DNA of 42,795 nt from Guillardia theta CCMP2712 (taxonomy: Eukaryota; Cryptophyceae; Pyrenomonadales; Geminigeraceae). Shown piece after piece: positions 19,341-30,488 of this stretch. The DNA lies in the NCBI RefSeq assembly GCF_000315625.1, contig NW_005434601.1:158092-200886 (forward strand), read 5' to 3'. The notes under the pieces are model-generated. The model ran no database searches, was not told the DNA's origin, and saw only the letters and a program-made list of their open reading frames with translations. Position 1 is the stretch's first letter. Every line of letters begins with the position of its first letter. A program made the translations under genes and the position numbers.

Positions 19341-21313
19341 GCTCCTGCACAAGAATCACAACAACACTCTCCTCAGCCAGTGCGAGGCCTCTTGCCGCTT
19401 CTCTCCCCTGGACCGTGTGGAGGGTGACAGGGAGCAGCGGGGTGAAGCTCGCCATGCCCGTCGGACACCGAGCGGCAAGGTCGGGTTGACGACTCTAGGA
19501 GGAGGGGGGAGAAAGCTGCTGTCCTGGGTCGAGGTGGAGAGCAAAGCGCTGAAGTCAAGTGCGGCTGCCATGAAGAATGCGCTACAACCTGGGGTTCTGC
19601 TCTGTGCTGTGATCAAGGGGAACGCATATGGACATGACCTGGTGGGAGCAGCACTGGAGCTGGAGGAGGCAGGAGTGGACTACCTTGCTGTGGACTCGCT
19701 GGAAGAAGCACTCCTCCTCAGGAGCTCCAACGTCTCTGTTCCCATCATGCTCCTGTACTGGTCCAGCCCCTGGCTCGCTCCTCTCATGGCGAGCAAGGCG
19801 ATCGAGCCGAGCTTCTGGGACCTCGGATGGCTCGCAGCCGCTGCCATCGCGCTGGATGCTCGCAAGCAAGAGGAGGGGCAGCAGCGAGCAGGAGACCTCT
19901 CGTTGCATCTCAGCGTGGACAGCGGGCTAGGAAGGGAAGGCTGCCTGATGGAGGAGGCGATGGAGCTGGTGAATGGCATACACAGCCTCGTCCTAGCAGG
20001 AGTGAACATGAGGCTCAAGGGCATCTCGACGCACTTCTGCTGTCCCAAGGACGGCAAACTGACTCGAAATCAGTTCAGCACCATGGCGGCGCTGCACCGG
20101 GAGGTCAGTCGCCGCTATGGCAAGCAGGGCATTCGTCCTCTCCTCCACACCTCTAGCGGCGGGCCTGCGATCATGCTACCCGAGACCCAGGTGACGAGCG
20201 AGCGAGGAAGAGAGGCGGAGGAGGAAGGAACCAGGAGGAGGAGGAGGAGGAGGAGGAGGCTGTGGTGTGGAGCTACCTGACTCGTCCTGTTGGCAGGCGG
20301 ACATGGTGAGGATAGGAGGGCTCTTGTTCGGCATCCTTCCCAACATTCCTGATATCACCAGAGCGCTCATGCAGGTGCAAGGGCCCCTCCTCTCCTGGAC
20401 CTCTGCTACTCTCCTTCCCCTTCCCCTCCTGGACGTCTACTAATCCCCTTCCTGCAGGCTCGCGCGGTGCCAACCCGGTCGCTGCGCTGGGTGACAACCG
20501 TCGTGCAGGTACGAGGATGAGGAGGAGGAGGACTGGAGGAGTAAGACATAGGAGATGTCGTGATGCTGGAGGGGCAGGTCAAGTCTCTTCCTCCCGGCTG
20601 GTGCTTGGGGTATGGGTGCAAGAAGCGGAGCGACCGTGAAGGCTTCAGAGTGAGTCTCCACCACCACCACCACCACCACCACCACCACCACCTCCTCCTC
20701 CTCCTCCTCCTCCTCCTCCTCCTCCTCCTCCTCCTCCTCCTCCCCTCCTCCCCCCCACCCCCCCCCGGCATTCTGAGAATCACATCAGGTCGCGCTCCTG
20801 CCGCTGGGGTCCCATGACGGTTTTTTGGAGCGAGAGCATGGATTCGACGCCGTTGTACGTCCCTCCCCTCTCCTACCGCTGCTCCGTTTGCTATCCGCTG
20901 CACCACTTCCTACTGTTCTTCTTGCTGCTGATACGCTAAAGAGCTGATACTGCTCTCTCCTTGTTCCCCATCACCTTCATCAACCTGCTCTCGATTCCCA
21001 CACTGCTCAGATTGTCCTTGCCGTCTATTTCTCATTGCAATTCGTCTTGTTGCTGAAGACACTCTCAGATCATCCTTGGAGAGAAATGCCCGGTGATTGC
21101 TGTGGATGCTAATCTTGTCACAGTCGACATCTCGCATATCAGTGCGGTAAAACAGTGATCTTGTACTTGTAGCAAGGAACTCAAAGTGGTTTGCAGATAT
21201 CGCCGGGAGAAGAAGCAATCATACTTGGATGTGATGAGGCAAACAGAAGCGTTTGTGTCCTCCCTACCCTCTCCACTAGAATTCCAACCCACCTTCCAAG
21301 GTTTTATGTATGA
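19282..21313 (+). CDS. Alanine racemase (PLP-dependent)
   Basis: This enzyme interconverts L- and D-alanine. Seven exons: 19282-20190, 20297-20374, 20458-20508, 20578-20649, 20789-20854, 21069-21146 and 21197-21313, all phase 0 (456 residues from 19282; the first 70 are doubtful). The domain starts at SWVEVESKAL; AVIKGNAYGHD carries the PLP-binding lysine (Lys112). HTSSGGPAIMLPE, ADMVRIGGLLFGILP and GWCLGYGCK follow; Tyr358 in LGYG corresponds to the catalytic tyrosine of the bacterial enzyme (Tyr265 in Geobacillus stearothermophilus). VALLPLGSHDGF replaces the usual GYADG, so the entryway tyrosine is missing. GEKCPVIAVDANLVTVDISH and SPGEEAIILGCDE complete the C-terminal barrel, and the end TRIPTHLPRFYV resembles the usual RVPRxY. 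Reaction direction and compartment are not shown; an upstream signal peptide region suggests targeting. Confidence 0.9.
20236..20745. repeat. Triplet repeats in alanine racemase introns
   Basis: A GGA run lies at about 20236-20262 in the second intron. In the intron 20650-20788 a CCA run at about 20658-20690 is followed by a CTC run at about 20691-20742 and then C-rich DNA to 20766. These create poly-His/poly-Leu or poly-Arg/poly-Trp frames that are not genes. Confidence 0.85.
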
Positions 21314-21777
21314 TGTTGATACTGTAAATGCAAACTGGAACATGCTGATAGCAAAGCAAGACTTCTCTGTGGATATGTTTGATGCAATACACAAGCAAGG
21401 AGACCGTGCTTGATTCGACAGAGAACTGATTGTTCCAGCTTGCGAGCGTTGAGTTATGTTGCACATACAACACAGCAAAATGAGAAAGACCAAGTCAACA
21501 AAGGCTGTTATGATCGGAATCAAGATATGTACCAAGTTGACGTGATGGGGGGGAAACGTACAATTGAGCAATAACATTTATGAGTGTATACAACAAGAAT
21601 AATCATGAATATAACAACTTGATCGCATCGTCCCTTGAAAGAACGTCCTCCAAGATTCGTTGACGATCCTGTCAGCAGAGTTACATGATGCATCGTTTTT
21701 GACGACATGCTCACTTCCTGACTGATCGGCTCTTTGTCGTGTCGGCTGGTAGTGTTGGAAATCTTCAAACAGAGGAT
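21314..21777. other. Short intergenic stretch between convergent genes
   Basis: This lies between the racemase stop at 21313 and the minus-strand stop at 21778. On the minus strand an unbroken frame runs on to TAA near 21580 beyond that TGA (SSDPLFEDFQHYQPTRQ...). It would be coding only if the last acceptor were shifted by one base, so it may be a longer alternative end of the coiled-coil gene. Confidence 0.4.
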
Positions 21778-23274
21778 CAGACGAACTTCAAAAAAGCGAA
21801 GTTTGAAATAACAAGGTGACAAAAGGATGCAGGAAGATATGAGTAAAAACATTCTAGGAGGAATACAAAGAAGAAGAAGAAGATGATGATGATGATGAAG
21901 AAGAAGAAGAAGAAGAAGATGTTGACGATGACGACGACAACAACAACGACGACGACGACGACGATGACGATAATGAGTCCTTGAGTAACATGGTGGCGGT
22001 ATTTAACCTCAAGGGAGGGAAGGGGGAACGAGGAAGACTTGAACGAGGAAACATAAAAGAGCGGGAAGGGCGGAGGAGGGACGAATCGGTTGACCAACCC
22101 TCCGGAAGTTTTCACCTTGTCATAACTTTCTCGGAGAATTTTCTCCAACTCAGTCTTGCACTCCATCATAGACAAGTGCATTTCCCTCACCTGCAAGAAA
22201 ACCTTCTTCAGCTCTTTTCAAAGAGTTTGCATCAAGTCACATGATTCAGCTGTCTCCTATCGTTGTCCAGGACATGTCTCAGTCTCTTCGACACCTCGTA
22301 GTACCTGCGCAGGATGCGATCATCATCGTAAGGGCAGCAACGCAGGAAGAAGCTCTGAGACCTCTGCAGCTCTCTGCTCAACTCCTTGGACTTGCTCGCA
22401 GGAGGTTCGAGGGTTTCAAGATCTGACGCCTTGATCCCCTCACTGTGAGCAAGTGAGAGGAGGAGGAGAAGGGAAGACAGGAGCTGACGTGGACGAGGAT
22501 CTCAAACTCTTGACCTGCAACTTGTGCGATCAAGACGAGACAACGGAGAAGAGCGCAGGATACCATCTCCATCTTTGAGCTCGGCAGTGAAGGAGACACG
22601 AACTTCTCGAGGTGTTGGAGGGAGGCTGGCGATGAGATGTAAAGAAGAAGGAGCTAAGGGAGGTTACCTGGCATTTTCTCAATCTCTTCCTTCAGCCTTG
22701 CGTTCTCTTTCTTGATGGCGACCTGCTTGTTCGATCAAGGTTTGTCTCATTTCATCTCTTCTCCTATCACCGCCTTTCTGATCGCCACCTCCCTCTCTTG
22801 CTTTAAAACGCCCTGATGCGCCTCCTGCACGCTACGATCAACAAACTCCGCTTCTCGAAGCATCAACGGCTCACGAATTTCTTGATATTCGCTGCAAGAG
22901 TCATGTTGGCCTGACCACAAACACGGTTAGACAGTCAAGTCTGCACAAGAAGCAAGAAAACCTTCGTGAGTCTCTCCGCTTGCTCTTTGAATCTGTCTAG
23001 CTCCTGCGAGGAAACAAGTCAACGGCTGCATCAGGGACTCGAAGTTTTCACCTTGGCGAGGTTGGTAGTCTTCTCTAGCCATGCTCTAGCAATCCAACGG
23101 TCAAATTTCAATTCACCGAGACTGACACTTCATCACTGAGGGACGCCAGAGGTGCTTTCTTGGTTATCCTCCTGCATGTTTACCATCACAAAAGAAGGCA
23201 GACTTCATGAATCATCTCACAGTCTTCATCTTTGACGCAGCATCGTACAACTTGGCCCTTGTGGCTTCAGTCAT
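21778..23274 (-). CDS. Coiled-coil protein of unknown function
   Basis: Many small exons read on the minus strand. ATG 23274 opens MTEATRAKLYDAASKMKT, followed by short helical exons: AWLEKTTNLAK, ELDRFKEQAERLTK, EYQEIREPLMLREAEFVDRS, VAIKKENARLKEEIEKMP, SFTAELKDGDGIL, then ELSRELQRSQSFFLRCCPYD, RRYYEVSKRLRHVLDNDRRQ (ends at 22241) and VREMHLSMMECKTELEKILR (22190-22114). The last intron is long (to about 21790) and full of triplet repeats, and the protein ends FV-stop at 21778. Composition and heptads indicate a long coiled coil. Not every phase was verified. Similar exons upstream (to about 23860) may belong to the same gene, making 23274 an internal methionine. No family is assigned. Confidence 0.6.
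21873..21975. repeat. GAA/GAT/GAC compound triplet repeat in intron
   Basis: An interrupted run of GAA, GAT and GAC triplets (with one CAA patch) lies in the last intron of the minus-strand coiled-coil gene. Confidence 0.85.
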
Positions 23275-23299
23275 GCTCCCTCTCCCTCACTCGAAGTTT

Positions 23300-24130
23300 C
23301 ACCTGAAATGTCGGAGCAAGTCTTGTTCGTGCTCGTTCTTTACTTGCTGTCATTCGGGTAAGAGCAGCTTCGGCGTGATCGTTTGAGAGACCAGGTGGGT
23401 GAGGTTGAGATCTTCAATCCTCTCTTGAATTCTGTTGTACAGGTTGTCGACACGGTGCTACATACTGGGTTAATCACTGCAGATGTCAACGACAAGAACA
23501 CAAAGGTGTACAATGCTGTCTCCTCCCGTCTGATCTTCTAGAACCTGAATCAGGAAAATCACCTCAACAATGGTCACTGTCTGCCTTACTCTGTTCTCCA
23601 ACTCTCGTTTCAGGTTTTCGATCTCCTCTCGATATCTTGAGGCAATGGCTTAGCAACATATCAGCGATATCGAGATGGCCGCACTTGTTCTCTCGACGAG
23701 CATAGCTGTCACTCTTCCTGTTCAGGTCCTTCAGAAGGTCCTGCCAGGACGTTGAGGACCGACGTGGGGAGCAAGCGAGTCAAACCTCGTGGTTCTCTGA
23801 CAGCTCCTTGTACTCCATGTACAGATTCTGCTTCTCATGTCAGCCCAGCATGCGGCATGCTCTGGTGACGTCGTTGGTCTCGGTTCACCGTGTACTGATC
23901 TTGCAGCGATCGCCGCAATCTGAAGGTTGCGTCGTCTCCCATGATGGACTCAGAGCTCTGAGTTCGTCGACTGGTCGGAAGAAGTCAGTCAGGAGGGGAG
24001 GCAGCAAAGTGACAACATGGTTGATCTTCGGTGTGGAGAGGAAGACCGCGTCCTTTCAGTCCTGAACTTCGATGATCAGTTGTAGATGAAGGAAAACGAT
24101 TCAGTGACCCCGGAGAGAGCATGATCTGTA
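23300..24130 (-). CDS. Further coiled-coil exons, gene boundaries unresolved
   Basis: Minus-strand pieces between GT and AG sites look coding: KQNLYMEYKELSENHE (about 23850-23788) joins DLLKDLNRKSDSYARRE (23743 down), then YREEIENLKRELENR (about 23635-23590) and HRVDNLYNRIQERIEDLNLT (about 23455-23400). All are Glu/Lys/Arg-rich heptad-like helices, the same style as the adjacent gene. They may be its 5' half or a separate short gene. Further up, to 24130, coding is uncertain. Confidence 0.45.
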
Positions 24131-24191
24131 GATCTTCGAGAGGCCTATAGCGACAAGAGATGTCAGTTGAAATCATCATCTTCAGCTGCAT

Positions 24192-24406
<215 letters not shown>

Positions 24407-24624
24407 CCGCGGACTTCCTGTTCGCTCCATCACGGCGGCAGTTGACAAGTTTAGACCTCATCCCCGCGCAGATACAGGACGGGCCCTGATGCAGTTAAGT
24501 GAAGTTATCAGCTAATTTTGGGGCCAGTCAGAGTACGGATTTTTACTTATTTAGAAAGACTAATTCTCAGAGCGAGAAGTCGACGTGACGTACTGGAAGT
24601 GATGAGATCATCGAGACTCTTCGC

Positions 24625-27600
24625 TCAGATCAGCTTGAGATTGCCTCCCATGTCCCTGCATCGAATCTCATCAGTGCATTGCCGTTGAACTCCATGACAA
24701 GTGACTCACCATGGAACAAACAGCTTCCTCTGCTCGTCATAGATGTAGCAGAAAGCGTCTCCGGGCGTCGCGCAAGCGTCAGCGTAGCTGCACACCCAGA
24801 CCTCCATGACGCGTCGGATCATGAGCTGACCAAGTCCTCCCATCTTGTACGTCTCGTTGCCAGTGCTGAGGCCTTGGATGATTTCCTTCCAGCTGTGCTG
24901 GATCTGACAGTGAAGGAACTGCTGCTTCGCGAACCAGTACCGCGAGAGCGTGCTGTTAGACACGTTTGCGGTCCACATCATCGTGAACCCTTGGTAAGCC
25001 ACGCTATCATCGGTCTGAAACAGAACTTCAACGATCCCGTAAGAGGAGGCGTAGGACAGACTGCCGGGCATGTGCGACCCGGTCAGCTTCGCAACTTCCG
25101 TCCTCCCAATGCACTCAAGCGTCGTTCCAGCAAGGCCGATACACTGGTTGATCGTGAGAAAGTCGTATCCAGCTTCGAGCGCGAAGGAGGTGAAGTTGAT
25201 GCTGATCGAGGAGGCGCCAGGCGGCTGGATGATCCACCGGCAGTTGCTCCTGTCCTCGTAGAGGCTTGACAGCGACGATCCGTCCGTCAGAAACCCATTC
25301 GTCTCCTCATACAGCTTACATCGGCACTTGCCCGTGCAGGGCTTAATGGCGGAGCTGCAGATGCTATCCTGCAGCTCCGAGCAGGGAAGGGCATGCTGTC
25401 CGCTGCCACAGACGGGGCTCGAGCAGGGGCGGCATGATGAAGCAGAGACGAACTGTCCAGGAGCGCAGCGAATCTTCTTGATCAAGATGCGCGTGTTCTG
25501 ACAGTACTGACCTGGTGCAAGAGCGTACAGCTCGGCATCTGTCCGGATTGACTTGGTCAAGCCGTCGAGCTGCACGACCGTCCCAGCAGGCGTGTAGTCT
25601 TGGTTGGAAGTTGAGTACACGGTGCCGTCCGCCACCACCAGCCGGTCGAGGCCCCAGGGGTAGCGAGCGATCACTCCAACTGCGTCCTTGTCATTGGGCG
25701 CTACTTGCCAGCCCGCCGGCAGCTGGACCATGCCGCACTGAAGCCTCTGATTGGAGGATGTGACGGGCCCTTGCAGGGGGTCCCATGGATCTGTCATGTT
25801 GTCCATCAGCACCGCATATTCGTCGCCGCTGCTGGAGGAGACGGCAGGGATCCAACTGCACTGATACCGCATGCTCTCAACGGAATCGCCGCTGCAGCTC
25901 GCAGTCACGTCGCACAGCACCGCAGCTGGCCTCACAAGCACACCGCTGTCGGTCAGAGGCGGGCTCGTGCAGGGAAGGCACAGCAAGCCCATCTTGAAGT
26001 ATCCCGGCAGGCAGCGCCAGGAACACTCGCTGCTGGGGCTGTCGATGTACGTGGCGAAGTTGGGGGTGCTGGAGCATGGCAGACAAGCCCCTTGGCTCCG
26101 GTAGTGGCCTGTGCTGCATCGCCATGGACAGATGGAGCGACTGGATCCGTCATCTGCCACGTAGACAGCGTTGTTGGGCTTCGGGTATCTCGAGTCGCAT
26201 AACGAGCATCCCTCATGCAACTTGTAGTAGCCCTCTCGACAGGCCCAGGCGCATCCGCTGGGCCCGGAGGAGGCGACGGCGTTTGCTGGCAGGCTAAGCG
26301 AGCATGGCTGGCACTCCTGGTCGCCCCGGCCCTGGTAGCCGTCATCGCATTCGAGGCGCACTAGTAGCATGCGGAACGCATTGTAGCCATCGTCGCAATA
26401 CTGCAGAGCGTAGGAGTCGCCGCTGCGGTACAGGTTGCTCATGATGATCATGGTGCCGGGAGTTTCGAAGCCCTTGTAGTCCTGGTAAGGCTTTGCGGTC
26501 TGATAACCATAACCGTCTGCCAGCACCATCCCACGAGCCCCCCACGGGTACGAGGCGATGACCTTGACTGCCTCCTGGCTCCAAGACGCCAACGTCCAAC
26601 CAACCGGAGGCTGCTGGTACAGGGAGCCGTCCCGCTGACACGTTCGGTCCAACGACGTCGGAGAAACATCATCGAAGGCTGCATAGACTTTGCCGCTATA
26701 CCTGACCACGTGCTGTAAGTCAACGCTGACGTTGCAAGCTTGACCGTCACGGCCGTCGATAGCGCATGACCACTGGCACGAGTCAGGCTGATCTAGCAGA
26801 CCAGCAGAGGAGTAGTAGGCGAACTTGGGAATGGGGTTGGTACAGGGGAAGCACACCATCCATTCGGAGCTCCGGTAAAAGCCGGCGTTGCACTCCCAGG
26901 GACACTTGCTGTCTGCATACTGGCTGGGACTTGTCGCTAAGGCGTAGCTGGCGTTGGCGGGGATGGGGTTGGAGCAGGCGTAGCAGTAAGAGCCGGAGAG
27001 GTAGAACCCGGGAGCACAGTAGAGCGAAGCAAGGAGAATGTCTGAGCAGGAATCATACGCCCGATACTGCCCGTTGAAGGACGACACTTGCGACCAAGTC
27101 CATGCCCAAGGCCAGTTACAGCAGTAACAGTTGGAGGTGTAGTAGAGGTTGCCGTCTGAGAGCTGCATGTAACAGACCCCCCAACGCTGACTAGCGATGG
27201 CCATCTGACTTTCCCAAGTGTTGGACGCGACCGCCCAGCCTGCCGGGATGCTGTGAAAGCTCATCGGTGTGTTACAGCTGTAGTAATCTTGAGCGCGATG
27301 ACCGTTGAGAGAAGCGTAGTAGCGATTCCCGTACTCGAACAGCTCACAGCTGCTGCTGTTGCCCCTCACGTGACTCGAGGTGAGAAAACGACCAAAGTCG
27401 CAAGCCCAGCCGCATGTCGTGCCGTTGTCTCCCTCCGGCAGCCACCGAGCCCATCGCGGCTTCTTGTCCTCGCATGCGACGCACTGGCCGTCCTTGAGGA
27501 AGTAGCCGCCTTCGCACCTCCACCCGCACACCGTCCATGACCCGTTGACTCCTCCCGGCCCGTACGCTACGTACTCCGCGTGCTCCGGCGCCGTCTTGCA

Positions 27601-30488
27601 AGGCTCGCAAGCCTCGCCTTGCCGCACGTACCCGGGCTCGCACTCCCAAGCGCAGACGCTGTCGTCGTAGCGGCGGGGGTCAGGCTGCCGGGCGTAGAGG
27701 GCGTGAGGGGGTATGGGGTTGGAGCAGTTGCCGCAGCTCGAGTCGTTACGGAGGTAGTAGCCCGCCGCGCAGTAGTGCGACACGAGCAGGACGGACGTGC
27801 AAGAGTCTGTCGACCTGTACATGCCGTCGTAGGATACGAGCGACGAGCAGCAGTCCTGCGGAGTCCACGACGAGCAGCACCCTGCTGTGCACCATGTTTG
27901 ACCGTTTGCCACCATAAGCCCACACCTCCCCCAGCTGTACCTCCATGCCGTCAGCTGGCTGTCTCTAGAGTCCGGGGCTATCTCCCAGCCAGCCGGCATC
28001 GGGTAGAGCTCATGGTTGTAGTTGCATCCGTAGTACGGCTTGTACGGCGACGAGCCGTCGAGGGCCGCGTAGTACCTGCCCTGGACCTCCAGCGGGAGGC
28101 AGTCTCCCTCCGCCGACACGAAGTAGCCGAAGTCGCAAGCCCAGCCGCATGTCATGCCGTTGTCTCCCTCCGGCAGCCACCGAGCCCATCGCGGCTTCTT
28201 GTCCTCGCATGCGACGCACTGGCCGTCCTTGAGGAAGTAGCCGTTAAGGCATCGCCATTGACATTCATACATGGGGTCATTGCGCTGGTTTACTTGTATG
28301 TACTCGCTGTTCAGAGGCTTCATTGCGTTGTCGCAAGGCTGGCAAATTCCGTCTCGCTGTTTGTAGCCAGCGTTGCACACAAACGCGCATGACGCATCAA
28401 GGAGTTGGTTGTTGTTTGCTACTACAAGGCCGTATGAAGACTCAGCTGGAATCTTGTTGCTGCATGGCTCGCAGTTTGAACCACTTTTCGTGTATCCAGG
28501 AGCGCAATCTATAGACCTGAGGAGTACAGAGTCCCAACAACTATCAGGCTGGTACAATCCGTTGTAGGAGTACAAGGCGTGCCAGCAACAAAACTCGAAG
28601 GTGTTTGAGCTTGTACACCAAGCCGTGTGCCACTCAGATCCGTCTGACAACACCATGCCGCAAGAGCCCCAAGGATACATCCAGGTCACTCTCTTGCTGT
28701 TGTCATCGTTTGGAGCGAGCTCCCAACCTGACGGTACCGGCAGATACTCTTGACTGGTGCATATCTGTGAGTCGTGAGGGCCTCGCCCTGCAAGAGTTGT
28801 GTAGAACCTTCCCGCAAACTCCACTCCGATGCATCTTTGACCTCGCCTGATGTACCCGAAACGACATGCCCACTCGCAATTCTTCGAACCGTCTGGACTC
28901 CCCAGGAAGTAGGCAAAGTCAGGAAGGTTGACCTGGCAAGTCACACAGCTAGCGCCTTGGCGATAGTAGCCAACTAGGCATGTCCAGCTGCAGCTGTCTC
29001 CTGGGCTGCTGGAGTAGACTGCATGTGGAGGGGCGAGAGAGCAGGAGACACACGAGGTGGCAGAGGCTGACGGGTAGAAGCCGTCGTCACACTCCCAGTC
29101 GCAGTTGTTCTTGTACACGGGAGACCCGCTGCTGTTGTATGTCGTATGCTCAGGTTTCCAGTTGGTGCATGGGACGCACAGCGTCATGTTGTTCGCGTCT
29201 CTGTGATGTCCGGGCAGACATTCTTGAGCCACCACAAGAACTGTCCCACAGAAGTCTCGTGTCCTATAGAAGCCATCGTAGCTGTACAGTTGCGATCCAC
29301 AGCACATGCTTCCGTACCCTGCGTTCCATGCCGTTCCATCTTCAAGCACGACGATGTTCGACCCCCACGGGAATTCGGCAGCTACAGCGATGCTATCGAG
29401 TGTGTTAGGGGCCAACATCCAGCCCTCAGGCAGCCTCCTCGCTCCCTCCCAGATGCACATCGACGAGTCGTACGGGCCTCTCCCTTCCAAGCTCGCATAG
29501 CGCTGACCCATGTACTTGATCGAGATGTCCTCGCACGTGCCGCCCTGGCTGAGGCGGAACCCGAAGTCACAAGCCCACGAGCACCCAGAGCCCTCCCAGT
29601 GAGCGTTGAGAGGAGCAGGAGAGGAACAAGCCTCACACTTCCACCCCTCTACCTCGTGATAGCCCGGCAGGCAGCTCCAGTCACAGCTGTCCGGCTTGCC
29701 CATCAGTCCGGTTGCAACATAGACGGCAGCCGAGGGCTTGCCCACACACTTGGAGCATGAAGATCCTGTCGGGTAGAAGCCAACCTGACAGCTCCACCCG
29801 CAGCTAGTCGCCTCCTGCGGGTAGGGCGAGATCACGTAGTGGGCGTCTGTGGGGATGGTGTTGGTACAGGGAATGCAGCGGGAGGAGTTGGAGGGGCCTG
29901 ACCCGGAGACTGCAGGAGGACTGAGCATGTAGCCAGCTGCGCACATGGGCGCCATGAGCAGAACTCGAGACTCGCAGTCTGTCGAACGATAGTAGACGTT
30001 GTCATACGAGGACAGATAGCCGTTGCTGTAGTAGGAGCCCGGAAAGTAATTCCAGTAATACCAGTAATACCAGTAATAATACCATTCATACCTGTGGTCT
30101 GCCGAAATGAGGCTGTTTGTAAAGTAGCTCGAGCCAGTGTCGAGCACGAGTCGAAGGGCTCCCCAGTCGTACTTGGCGGTGACGTTGACGCTGATCTCGT
30201 TCTGAGGTGCCACCGCCCAGCCTGCTGGAAGCGGCAGGTACTCCTCCCACTCAGATACGCAGGTCGATATCGAGTACTGCGAGTGAGGTCCGTATCCCCC
30301 GAGCGTCGAGAACACGTATCCTTCCTCCTCCACAACTTCCTGCCAGGCACAAGAATCAGACCCATCCTGTCGTCCTGCCGATACAAACACAGCGTTGCTC
30401 GGCCTCTTAGTGCATCGCTCAGAGCTGCCGATAAGCAGAGGGTACTAGACAAGGTGAGGATGACCAAGAGTGCAGATCGCAAAGGCAT
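24625..30488 (-). CDS. Giant secreted cysteine-rich repeat protein with a C-terminal CUB domain
   Basis: One exon of 5.7 kb (30424-24710) plus a last exon 24655-24625 (54-nt intron, phase closing; end WDMGGNLKLI) encodes about 1,915 residues. A first exon from ATG 30488 gives a signal peptide (MPLRSALLVILTLSSTLCLS); its splice into the main frame, which starts SERCTKRPSNAVFVSAG, is not solved. Two modules alternate. One is a roughly 45-residue Cys/Trp-rich unit, CxPCxNxIPxxAxY...CxWxCxxGF, like the ephrin-receptor-like/GCC2-GCC3 cysteine repeats of protists. The other, about 110 residues, occurs seven times: LPxGWxxAPxxxDS, then YPWGxxxxVLxDGxxY and SYDGxYRxxDxCxxVLL. A CUB domain (about residues 1690-1810: DRSNCRWIIQPPGASSISIN...) follows near the C-terminus. 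No membrane segment was seen, so it is probably cell-surface or matrix. The 113-bp near-identical block inside it is noted separately. Confidence 0.85.
27396..28243. repeat. Near-identical 113-bp copies inside the giant gene
   Basis: 27396-27508 and 28131-28243 are both 113 bp and differ at one base by eye (CATGTCGTG versus CATGTCATG). They encode the same cysteine-repeat segment (YFLKDGQCVACEDKKPRWAR and onward), with one Thr/Met difference. Flanking repeats are far more diverged, so this pair looks recently duplicated or gene-converted. Confidence 0.9.

Noticed and set aside
20406-20906. Minus-strand frame rich in Arg and Trp
   Set aside because: It is antisense to alanine racemase exons and introns and is driven by CCA/CTC triplet repeats.
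25070-29760. Several plus-strand frames of 60-270 codons opposite the giant gene
   Set aside because: They are antisense shadows of the repeated cysteine-rich exon; the repeats explain their similar Ala/Val/Arg-rich products.
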